The notes beneath the pieces were generated by a model. It did no database searches and had not been told where the DNA came from. It saw only the letters and a program-made list of their open reading frames with translations. Both the position numbers and the translations under genes were made by a program. This document shows positions 36,839 through 46,247 of a stretch of 64,000 nt of DNA, piece by piece. This DNA comes from Bombardia bombarda (lineage: Eukaryota; Ascomycota; Sordariomycetes; Sordariales; Lasiosphaeriaceae). Location of the stretch: assembly GCA_030512295.1 (NCBI GenBank), contig JAULSR010000005.1:930001-994000 (forward strand), given 5' to 3'. Within the stretch, counting starts at the first letter, position 1; every line of letters begins with the position of its first letter.

Positions 36839-38101
36839 ATGATGAACCGCCAGGCCATGCAGACCGCCCTCGGGCGCACCGCCATCGAGGGCACCTCCCG
36901 ACAGAGCACCACCCACATCAGCACCCGCGGCCGCAGCAGCACCCGAGCCCTCGCCCACGCCGCCCGACGCCCTCTCTCCACCACATCCGCCCGACTCACA
37001 CCCGCAGACGACCGGCCCTCTGGCCGCGACGTATCCCAAGCCGCCGCCTCCAAGCTCGGCCAGCTGAGCCCCTCGAGGACATCATCTCCCGCACCAAGAG
37101 CAGGCAGCCTCGATGCCCGCTCCCTCGGCGCCTCCGCCCCCGGGCCCGCGCACCGCGTCTTCGCCGCACCCAGAGGAGGCATCCAGAACCTCCGCAGCCT
37201 GCGCGGGAGAGGAGGCGCCGCCTCCTCCTCCTCCTCCTCCTCGCCCAACCACGAGGGAACATTCGCCCCGCGCTTCGCCGGCCCTGGCGTCACCGCCATC
37301 CGCGGCAGATTCGCCCCCGGCGCACCAAGAGCAGGAGGCGCCACCCGCGGCAGAGGAGGATTCGGAGCAGGAGCAAGCACATCCGGGCCCGGCGGTGCCC
37401 GCGTCGGATACGTATCCCGCGGACGCGGCCGCGGCGGCGCCGCACGCGGCCGTGGCCGTGGCCGGGGCGGCAAGAAAGACGGTGACCGCAAGAAGGAGAA
37501 CGACAACCAGCGAGAGAGCACCAAGCTGGTGTGGTCAGCCGACGAGCAGGCAGTCTTCAACCGGCTGGAGCAGGGCGTGGTGACCCCCTACGCGCCCTCG
37601 CTGACGCTCGAGTCGCTGGCGGGCTACGGCCCGGCCGTGGCGACGGACGCGGCGCTGGGCGGCGTCGAGACGGCCATGCGCAGCATGCGCGTGCTCGGCG
37701 CGCAGGGCAGGCCCTTCAACGCCGACTCGGGCGCCACGGCCGACTCCAACGAGGCCGTCAAGCGCTACTTCCACGACAAGAAGCCGCTCTTCTTCAATAC
37801 GCCCGAGGAGAAGGCGTTCCTGGCGCGCGGCACCACGCAGGGGTTCAGGATCGCGCCCGCGGCGGAGGAGACCAAGAAGGCGATTGTCGACGCGGCGGTC
37901 CGGGGCAAGTACGAGGCGCCGACATTTGCGGCCGTCGGGGATGTGCTGGGCACGCTGGCGAGCTACCATGGGCGGGATGTCTCGTACAAGGTGTGGGATG
38001 CGCAGTCGTTCACGGCTAAGGTGGAGTCGTTGCTGCCCGCGAATGCGGCCGCCACGCTGGCTGCTGCTCAGGCGGCGAAGAAGACTCAGAAGACTGCTTA
38101 A
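36839..38101 (+). CDS. Probable mitochondrial protein with RGG-rich linker (mS46/Rsm28-like?)
   Basis: A single exon encodes 420 residues. The N-terminus (about 1-60) is rich in Arg, Ser, Thr and Ala with almost no acidic residues, like a mitochondrial presequence. Residues about 100-225 are of very low complexity with an S-run and repeated RGRGRGG/RGG units. The C-terminal about 190 residues look folded and conserved (VWSADEQAVFNRLEQG, then NADSGATADSNEAVKRYFHDKKPLF, then YEAPTFAAVGDVLGTLASYHG). The pattern resembles fungal mitochondrial small-subunit ribosomal protein mS46 (Rsm28), but I am not sure of the name. It converges on the mitochondrial ribosome recycling factor 290 bp away. RGG tracts suggest RNA binding; this is inference. 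Confidence 0.8.
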   Translation: MMNRQAMQTALGRTAIEGTSRQSTTHISTRGRSSTRALAHAARRPLSTTSARLTPADDRPSGRDVSQAAASKLGQLSPSRTSSPAPRAGSLDARSLGASAPGPAHRVFAAPRGGIQNLRSLRGRGGAASSSSSSSPNHEGTFAPRFAGPGVTAIRGRFAPGAPRAGGATRGRGGFGAGASTSGPGGARVGYVSRGRGRGGAARGRGRGRGGKKDGDRKKENDNQRESTKLVWSADEQAVFNRLEQGVVTPYAPSLTLESLAGYGPAVATDAALGGVETAMRSMRVLGAQGRPFNADSGATADSNEAVKRYFHDKKPLFFNTPEEKAFLARGTTQGFRIAPAAEETKKAIVDAAVRGKYEAPTFAAVGDVLGTLASYHGRDVSYKVWDAQSFTAKVESLLPANAAATLAAAQAAKKTQKTA

Positions 38102-38388
38102 ATGTTGGGTGGTGATGGCGGCGGCGGTTGTGGTTAAAAGGGCAAGCAAGAGAAATGCGCCTGTATACTAAAAGAATCGTGACCTGTTTAATATATCTCC
38201 TTTACGGAAAACACACGCAATATGTAACATTAACTACCCAGACAAAAACAGACCGACCTCATGTGGTCTATGCCTATTTTCTCTTTTTATATCTGTACAG
38301 AAGGTATCATTTTTCTTTATTCGTCCACATTCCACGTTGTAAGAAAAAGAACCCACTTCGCCAACTCATGAGCTGGTAAGGTACCTAC

Positions 38389-39445
38389 CTAACCCGCCCT
38401 GGCCGCGATCTGCTGCAGCGCCTCCTTCTCCCGCTGCGCAATCACCTTCATCCTGTCCTCCTGCGCCTTGTGCACCTTCTCCCGCAGCGTCACCACGTCG
38501 TCCTTGGTCACCAGCTTGGCCGCGTGCCACCTCTTGTGCACGCCCTCGCGCTTGTGCGACTCGTCCCTGATCTTGTTCCGCCACGCGTGGCACGCATCCT
38601 TTGCGCGCTTGACCAGCGCCTCGGCGCGCTCGGGCTCGACCGAGATGGTCAGCTCGAGCGGGTTGTCCTCGGACCGCTGCGGCTGCTGGTTGAAGTCGTC
38701 GCTCTTCTGGATCGCGCTCATGATGGGCTTGACTGACTCCTCCTCGAACGCCATGATGCTCCACTTGCGCCCTGTTAAGGGAGAGACGGTCGCCAGCTCC
38801 CGCAGCGGGAAGGTCTGGGGGTTCTTCTTGTCGGGCTGCACGGGGATGGCCCCCATGACGTCGGCGTTGAAGCGGCTGCCTACGCGCTGCTTCTTGAGGT
38901 CCTCGGTGAAGTGCCGGTCGGCCTTGTCGAAGGCGTAGGTGAGGTCGGCTAGGTCGAACGGCTTGGAGGAGTCGGGGACGGGGCGGTTGGCGTCGGCTGG
39001 TGAGGAGGAAGAGGAGGGTGATTCTGCGGCCTTCTTGGAGCCTGCTCCTTTTTCCTTCTCCTTCACGGCTGGCGGCTCTGCGGAGGCATTGTTCCTTCCT
39101 CCTCGCCTTTCTTGCTTCTCCTCCTTGTCCTTCTTTTTGCTGCACCTGGTTGTTTGGGAGAAGGACCTGCTGCTGCCAGTGCTACTGCTGTAGGCATTGC
39201 TTTCGGGGAGACTATAGCTGGAAAGTCGTAACTGACTTCTACAGGTAGCGTTGGCAGAGGCAGAAGCTATTATTGTTCTAGTATAGGCGATGGAGACGCT
39301 TCTATAGAATTAAGAGTTAGTCGTCTTCTTTCGTCGACTAGAAAACCACGAAAATTAGCCATTGAGAGGAAACAAACCGTGAGAGAGTGCCAGATGTGGC
39401 AGTACTGCCGCGCAGCAGCGCATTAGCAGTTCGGAGACACTTCAT
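38389..39445 (-). CDS. RRF1: Mitochondrial ribosome recycling factor
   Basis: Exons 39445..39378 and 39301..38389 (intron GTTTGT..CTATAG, phase 2) encode 326 residues. The first exon and start of the second form an Arg/Ser/Ala-rich, hydroxylated presequence (MKCLRTANALLRGSTATSG). A Lys/Glu linker follows, then the RRF domain from about residue 140: TYAFDKADRHFTEDLKKQRVG, SVKPIMSAIQKS, NPLELTISVEPERAEALVKRAK, and a C-terminal amphipathic helix (DRMKVIAQREKEALQQI). RRF with EF-G2 splits mitochondrial ribosomes after termination. The split of a short presequence exon is common in fungal mitochondrial genes. The ATG at 39445 is the only good start in frame. Confidence 0.93.
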
Positions 39446-39625
39446 GGCGGGCGACGAGGAGCTTGTCGTCGGGGGGTATGAATGCTCCCACTGTTCGTTC
39501 CAGTTGATGGCATGATTAGCTGTCTCAGCTCCCCTCAAATGGCGTCCAATCAGATGTGATGGAATGATTTGAGCTCGGGCCCCGGACGTGGGATCATAGA
39601 GCGTATCTTCCATTGACGTAGACAC

Positions 39626-39698
39626 GGTTGCGTGGCCCAGTGGTTAAGGCATCTGCTTTACACGCAGAGGATCGCAGGTTCGAGCCCTGCCGCGATCA
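39626..39698 (+). tRNA. tRNA-Val (anticodon UAC)
   Basis: A 73-nt cloverleaf without an intron. The acceptor stem GGTTGCG pairs with CGCGATC (with G-T wobbles) and A is the discriminator. The D arm contains the A box TGGCCCAGTGG. The anticodon stem CTGC/GCAG closes the loop TTTACAC, giving anticodon TAC. The T arm GCAGG-TTCGAGC-CCTGC is perfect and contains the B box. It lies between RRF1 and the WDR6-like gene. Confidence 0.93.
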
Positions 39699-39896
39699 TA
39701 TGCATTTCTTCTTTTTATCCTCATATTGCATAACGCCTGGGTATTGACTTTACTTCTTGTTCTTGCTCGTCACTAGTACGTATCTACTCTTTAAACCCAC
39801 TACCAGTACCTCAACCGCCAATATTTATCATCAAGTGTCTATTAGAGAAACTAAACTCCCGCTTTTAAACACCCCCTATTTTGACCCCTATGCCGA

Positions 39897-42800
39897 TCAC
39901 CTGCCACCATCGCCCTTCTGAGCTTCCGAAACATCCCAAACCTCCATCCCCACACCCGCAATCATCAGCCTTCCCTCATCAATAACCTCTAAGTCACCCG
40001 CATCCGCCACCGAGCTGTACTGATTATCAAGCAACGAAACCGCCACCTTACCAACCCTATCGCCCTCTCTCCTTTCCGCCCTCCACAGCTTCACCCGCTG
40101 ATCGTTACTAACTGTAGCAACCTCAATCCCACCTGCCCTCCCTTTAACCACACACAGACCAGTAAGCGCCGCAGCGTGCGCATCCTTCACCCGGTATTTT
40201 CCCAAGACCTTATATCCCTCTCCTCCATCACCACCAGCATCCCAGCCAAGGTCCAAAAACCCAAGGGCATTATCATCGCCGCCCGTGGCAACCAACCAAC
40301 GAGAGTATGGCCCGCTCTGGCCGCCTATAGACCCATCCTGCAAAGCCAAATCCAAACACTTGACCGAGCTCTGATGAAGCCTCGCAACTGAAACCAATGC
40401 ATATTCCGCACACGAACCATCACCACCAGACCCATCCACAGCAGCAGCAACCCAAACCGCCAAATTCCCATCCGTCGCAGCCGTCAAAACATGTATCCCC
40501 TCCCCCTCCACAACCCTGAGATGCCTAATCTGCGTCAGACAAGCGCCCGTATACCGCCCGCTCGCCAACAGCCTGAACCCCATCTCCTTGCTGTACAGAT
40601 ACGACTTGAGCGTCGAGTTCGACAAAATCATCGACAGCAACATAATCTCCTCCTCGCCCCCTCGGCACCCCAGCTCTGCACATCAAAGTCAATAATCCGC
40701 AAATCCCCATCCGGCGTCCGGTCGGGATACGCAGCCTCGCACACGACAGCCAGCGCCTCGTAGTCCGACTCGAGCCGCGTGATGCGCCAGATGAAGAGCT
40801 CCTCGCTGCCGGCGCTGCTGATGAGGTAGCTGGCGCCGTGCCATTTTAGGTACTGGATCCCCGCCGAGTGCTTCTCGAGGATGGCGAGACATTTGAACCC
40901 GCGGGCGACGGGCTCCCGCGGGTTGTCCCGGTACTGCCATATCCTGATGGTGGTGTCCTCGGCGGCCGTGGCGAGGTATTTCCTGTCGCTGCTGGCGCTG
41001 GCGGCGCGCATCTCCCGCCCGTGGCCGCCCTCCTTGAGCGCGCGCAGGGCCGGCCGGCTCTGCGAGAAGAAGCGCATGTGCGTGGTCTTGGTGAAGACGA
41101 GCCTGATCTGGCCTGGGCTGGATGGGGGCGACATGTAGTCGAAGGGACGGTGTGCGCCGCCGCATTCGACTGTTGCTAGCTCTTGGCGTGCTGTCTCGCT
41201 CCATACGACGAAGTTGTTGCCGCGGAAGCCGTATAAGATTAGTTCGATGTCGCTCTTGTTGGCGGGCTGGGAGAACCAGGCGCCTTCGATCATGCCTAGG
41301 GGGGGTGAGATCTCGTGTTGTAGATGCAGCTGGGGTTCGTCGGTTGTGGCTCCTCCGTCTGATGTGGTGGTGCCAACGGTGTAGATGCGGTATCTGCCGT
41401 CCCTACAGCCCGTCAGGAAAGAGGTCGAGCTCCCTGGGAGAGGCACGATGCAGGTGACGGCGTCTTTTGTCTTGCAGTCCCTACGAGAGACGCCAGGCGA
41501 GAAAGAGTCTGGTGTGATCTTGTAGATAGCCAAAGCTCCGATTCGTGAGCCTAGGATGAGATTGCCACCGCAGTAACCCGCGGCAGTTACGATGAAGCCT
41601 GGATGGATACTTAATTGCCTTTGGTCCATGACTGACTCCTCAATAGACTCGCCTAAGGTCAACATTATTGCGTGATCAAGCCCAAGGACTGTGATTATAA
41701 TTGTCCACAAGTTCGACTGCTGCTGGCCATAGACAGACTCTTGAAGACACATGATATCATAAATCTTGTAAGGAAGCTTACACAGCTCGCGGATTCCCTG
41801 TGTCTCGCGATATAGATACAGCTTTCCGCTTCCGCTGCCAATGATAGCCGAGCCCCTGCCCAGACGTTTGACAACGTTGTAGGACTTTAAATCAGCAACA
41901 ATAGGCTCAGAAAGTGCCACAGCTTGCCATGTAAGTGAGTTACCAACTGCCCCGAGGAACAGCCTCCCGGACGTTGTAGTAGCGAGCACTGACTTCTTTG
42001 ATAAGAATGCATATCTCTGGAATCCTTCTTTTGCACTCTTTTTGACGTGGACTTCAGGCGAAGTCGGGTTTGGATCAACATCATCAACAGAGAGACTGAT
42101 ATCAAAGTTGCCGTATTCTTGTCCCAGGTCCTCCCTGTTACCATTAGAGGTCTCTTGGCCAGCATCAGAACATACTACTGCGCTCTGGACTTGATCGCCT
42201 GAAATGGTAATCTTGCCATCAGCGCCACCCGTGGCTATAATCAGAGAAGAATCTTGCCTGGTTGAAACTGCGGCCGACCACATATTCTTTCCGCTATGGC
42301 AAGAACTTGTACCACAATGTTCAAGTGTGCCAATCGTCTCGAGCCTTGAACCAGAGCTAGTAGTAGTAGCAACGTTGCTCTCTAAGCTTCCATTGCTCGG
42401 AACGGCATCAGAGGATTTGCCTTGCCATCGCTTCAAGTCAAGACTCAGCTCCCACTTCTGTCTTGAGCAGTCCTCACCGAATGAGTGTACTTCGACGGGG
42501 CTTAGTCGTTCCTGTTGCGAGTAGTAGTCTGTGCGACCAGAGAACTTGACATGCCAGATCCTGGATGCATGGCCCATTGCCACGGCAAGACATCTGGACG
42601 CAGAATCATTTCTGTTCTCCACCTTGACCTCAGAGTTATTCTCGCCACCGACACCACCGCCAAAGCCAGTCTCCCGGGCGGCCTCCGAGTAAGAGGTAGT
42701 ATCAGCATCAGTAGACTCACAGCCCCTAGTAACAGCTAACTGCGACGGCGGCCGATCTGTAATATCCCAAATACGAATCGTCCTATCGTCGCTGCAGCTC

Positions 42801-43804
42801 GCAAGCAACCTGACCTTGGTCCCAGGAGCAAGCTCTATCTCGGGTGATATGGAGACCCCGAAGATGGAGCCCTCATGGCCGGTAAAGACAAACAACACCT
42901 CCCACTGGGAGGAAGAAGACCCTCTCCGCGAGGTAGCATCCATGTGGTACTTCCAGATGATAATCTCCCCAAAGACAGTCCCGCCCGCCACCAGGACGGT
43001 GTCTGCCGACAACTGGCAGAGATTGGCCGAGTAGAGGATCGGCCTCGACGGGGATGTCAGAGGTCCAAACGTGAGGGAACGCCCATCTGCGCTGGCCTGG
43101 ATGGGGACGACCTCGTTGTGGGCTGTGACAAGCAGGCCATCGCGGCAGCATGCTGTTTCGTCCGACAATGATGACGACGACAACGACGGGAAAAGAATGC
43201 CGTCGTAGATCCAGTCTGCCGCTCTAAACTCGCTCGGCTGGGCAGGAGGAGAACCACCACTGCCACTGCCACCCCCCTCGATAAGACGCTGCAGAGAAGC
43301 ATGGGGCACGACGGCGACGGACTGGCCGCCCCAGATGAGAAGGCGGGTGGTTTGGGTTTCAGAGCAGCAGCGGCTCGCTAATGTTTCCCCCTCTAGCGAC
43401 GAAGATAACGGAGAAGGAGAAGGAGAAGAGGAAACATGGATGCCGTGGATGGGCTGCGAAGAGAATACCTTGAGCTGGCCGACGAGACGGGAGCTGCCGA
43501 CATGGTAGACTTTTAGCCAGGTATCCTCGCCCGCGAGGACGAGGACGTTCTCGCCAACATCGTTGGGCCCTGGCGCCCCGTGGTAGAAGGCGAGGGCGGT
43601 GATTGGGCTCAGGACGTAGTTGTGCTGCAGCCTGGGCCTAGGATTGGCAGGTTTAGTAATGTTGTTCTGGGAGATAAGGTCAGCTCGAGTTATGGTGTCG
43701 ATACTCAGTGTTATTGAGACATGGGATGATGAATGCAAGAAGGGGGGTCGCACCTTCTGGGCCATATTGACTTTTTTGGGTTCAAAAAACCGTGCATTAA
43801 TCAT
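39897..43804 (-). CDS. WDR6/Rtt10-like WD40 protein, apparent 1-nt frameshift
   Basis: This is a large WD40 protein of about 1300 residues on the minus strand. Repeats are clear, for example GHEGSIFGVSIS with SCSDDRTIRIWDI, GHASRIWHVKFSG, AEDTTIRIWQY and SNDQRVKLWRAE; the overall layout matches WDR6 (yeast Rtt10), the partner of the tRNA 2'-O-methyltransferase Trm7/FTSJ1 for position 34, also linked to endosomal recycling. The main frame ends near 40628, but the homologous track continues in another frame from about 40655 down to 39897; the shift falls at the C-run 40657..40661, which appears one C short. This is either an assembly error or a real disruption removing the last repeats. The start is uncertain: ATG 43804 or ATG 43765, with a possible small intron in the first 60 codons. 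Confidence 0.87.
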
Positions 43805-44125
43805 GGAAGGTACCACCTAGGTAGTTTCCAAGTCACTTTTTCAGTCGGAATTCCTCGGCATTTCTGTTTCCGTTGTTGGGCGTCAATCTTTTTTCTGCTG
43901 CTGGGTGGTTCTTATTCATGCAGCATGGAGAATTTTGAGACTGACTGGAAGCAATATTGTAGCACCACCTCTGTAGTAACTAGGCTTTCGACTCATTGTT
44001 GTGTGGTGAGGTGACTCCATTTTTCAGGCTTCCCGCAAGCAAACCCTAACCCTATTCATCCATCATCAAATCAAAACTCGATTGTTGAGGGGGAAGTTTT
44101 GGGACATATCCAAACACTCTCATGC

Positions 44126-44827
44126 TTATTGTGATGATTGCATCTTCCTGATAGTCGAGTCCTCTCCAATGTCCACGGTATCAATAGTATCAGAAATATC
44201 AAGGGGAAACGCGTACTCCCAAGATCGATTCTGACCTATGAGCTCACGAACGGCAGTTTGAAAAGGGGCTGTCCATCTTGATTCCGCACATCTATGGTAC
44301 CAATCTATGCGTTGTAGTAGCATTGCAGAGGCAATGCTTGTTGATCCTGCCGCCGTTTAGCCAATATGACAGTCACCTCTGTATATGGACCCAAGTTTGC
44401 TATCTTTGTTCTGCCAACGGTTCTGCGGTTGAGGCACCCCTTCTGTCTTGAATGACCCTTCTCCTTCCTTAAAGGGTAGGAGAAAAACGCAAGAAACATG
44501 CTCGCTGAGTCGCTGCCGCATCTTTACCGTCCATTCCCAGATTGCATCATGCCTGTATGTCTCGGTGATTACGTTGGGACTGGTGCCCATCATCGTTGTT
44601 GCTCACGATAATCGGATCTGGGTGTGCCGAGGAGGGTACAGCGGGGGTGGCTGAGATGGCAGATCTTGATGGACAAGGTCTTGATAGTCAAAGTTACACA
44701 GTTCAAGTATATCATCTTCATTTAGAGGTTGGTATATTGGAATACTCCACCACTGGTTGCTCACAACCAGAGACTCATATCCAGAAAGCAACGTAAACAA
44801 GAGCGTACTCTGTAAGAATGATGTCAT
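44126..44827 (-). CDS. Orphan hypothetical protein, tentative three-exon model
   Basis: One frame runs from ATG 44827 to TAG 44126 with only two stops. The TGA at 44605..44603 falls inside a good intron (44606..44553, GTGAGC..ACAG, 54 nt). The TAA at 44359..44357 falls inside a possible 72-nt intron (44418..44347, GTTGGC..GGCAG, with GCTAAAC as branch site). Splicing both gives about 191 residues. The N-terminus is hydrophobic (FLQSTLLFTLLSG), followed by acidic and aromatic segments (EDDILELCNFDYQDL). No family was recognised. If the second intron is not real, the gene is broken by the TAA. Confidence 0.35.
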
Positions 44828-45128
44828 ATGCTATTTCGTTAAAGACCCTCATTCGGGGTATCATGCCGACAAACGTCAACCTATTCTTCGGCCATCCTTT
44901 TGCCGTCCATATATCATGTCCTTCTCAAAATCGCGGAGCCCCTAACGCCGTGCAGATGCATAATCTTGATTGATAAACCACTGAGCCACCATCAGACGGG
45001 GAAAAACAAAAAACGCGTGGATCCCCATCTGCTAAGCGCCGTCGCCTCGCCAACAGCTGACTGACCCTCAGCCACCCAAAACATAAAGAAAAGGCACACG
45101 TCTCCATCCCACCCTGCACCTAATCATC

Positions 45129-46247
45129 CTAAACGTTTGAGTGCTTGTAAGGCTCGTATGCGATGTCCCGTCTCGGGGCGCCGTAGCTCTGTTGGGGATA
45201 CTGGCCCTGCGGAGCGTACCCGCCCGGGGCGTAGTCAGTCGGCTGGTTGATGGGCTGGTAGGGGCCGTGCATGAGCTTCTCGGACGCGCTGTCCCTGTTC
45301 TTGCGGCTGCCGCGGTTAGAGCGGTCGGGCGCGCAGCAGCAGACGGTGAACATCCAGAAGAAGCCGGCGGCGACGGCAAACGCAGCGCCTATCCACACTG
45401 CGGCCAGGAAGCGCGTGTTGAAGTTGGCCGACACGCCGTAGACCTTGGCTGAGCTCTCAACGGCGCCAACCACGACGACCGACATAGCGGTCGCAAGGGC
45501 GGCAGCGCCGCACACGGCAACCGTGGCTACGAGGGCGATGATGAAGGTGATGCAGGAGAACGCTCGGCTGCAGTTAGCAAAGAGACCGAAGAAGAGCTCG
45601 ACACCAAGCGCTACGTAGGCGATGATGAAGACGATCTCGGTCCAGCGCGCGACTGTGGTAAAGGTCGAAACCGCATCGGTGATGCCCGACGGCAGAGTAA
45701 CGTTCTGGCCCGTCGTCGTGATGATTGTGTTCACATCGGTCGTCGTCCGGTTCAAGGCCGTCTGGGCCCAGTTGAAGGCGGGCTTCGTGCAGTCGCGCGT
45801 TCCGTTCTGGGTCGTGAAGCAGTAGCCCCAGAGACCGACATCGTAGAGGTCGTAGAGACCAAGGTCGCCAGCAGTGATGTTTGTGGTCTGCGAAGTCGAC
45901 TGGCGCGTCGCGACGGGGAGAAGGGACGGGTCGTGGAATGCTCTGACTACCGGTTGCAGCGACCCAGCGGGGAGAAGGGTAGGGTCGTGGAAGTCCCTGG
46001 CCGCTGCTTGCAATGTCCCGGCGGGGAGCAGGGTAGGGTTGTGGAAGTCGCGCTTGCGTGATGTGATGTCGTCAAGTATATCCAAGGCCGACTTTGGCGA
46101 GATTGAGAGGTCGGTCGTGTTCACCCGGAACATGAAGAGCGACTTGTCGGCAACCCCTCCAAGACCCGCCACCAACAAGGCAATCAACGAGCCCAATGTG
46201 AGAAGAAATGGTAATGCCACGCAGACATATCGTCCAAGATTGCCCAT
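45129..46247 (-). CDS. SUR7/PalI-family plasma-membrane protein with internal repeats
   Basis: A single exon of 372 residues. The first membrane segment follows the start directly (VALPFLLTLGSLIALLVAGL), then an extracellular loop of about 190 residues with N-glycosylation sequons and the SUR7-type motif GLYDLYDVGLWGYC before a Cys. Three further membrane segments follow (FIIAYVALGVELFFGLF; FIIALVATVAVCGAAALATA; FLAAVWIGAAFAVAAGFFWMF), then a cytosolic tail rich in Tyr, Gln, Gly and Pro. This fits the four-TM SUR7/PalI group of eisosome-associated or pH-sensing proteins. The extracellular loop carries three 18-residue repeats with the core FHDPTLLPAG (res 66-119), which are not a standard part of the family. 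The Pil1 gene in the same window is a functional relation, not an operon. Confidence 0.85.
   Translation of the reverse strand: MGNLGRYVCVALPFLLTLGSLIALLVAGLGGVADKSLFMFRVNTTDLSISPKSALDILDDITSRKRDFHNPTLLPAGTLQAAARDFHDPTLLPAGSLQPVVRAFHDPSLLPVATRQSTSQTTNITAGDLGLYDLYDVGLWGYCFTTQNGTRDCTKPAFNWAQTALNRTTTDVNTIITTTGQNVTLPSGITDAVSTFTTVARWTEIVFIIAYVALGVELFFGLFANCSRAFSCITFIIALVATVAVCGAAALATAMSVVVVGAVESSAKVYGVSANFNTRFLAAVWIGAAFAVAAGFFWMFTVCCCAPDRSNRGSRKNRDSASEKLMHGPYQPINQPTDYAPGGYAPQGQYPQQSYGAPRRDIAYEPYKHSNV
45891..46052 (-). repeat. Three in-frame 54-bp tandem repeats in the SUR7-like gene
   Basis: Three consecutive units encode RDFHNPTLLPAGTLQ-, RDFHDPTLLPAGSLQ- and RAFHDPSLLPVATRQ-type segments of 18 residues each. 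Divergence rises from the first two to the third copy. Confidence 0.9.

Noticed and set aside
44041..44056. Telomere-like CCCTAACCCTA
   Set aside because: Fewer than three units; too short to be an interstitial telomere tract.
44603..44605. In-frame TGA taken as evidence of a pseudogene
   Set aside because: The bases lie in a GTGAGC donor of a 54-nt frame-preserving intron, so the stop is probably intronic.
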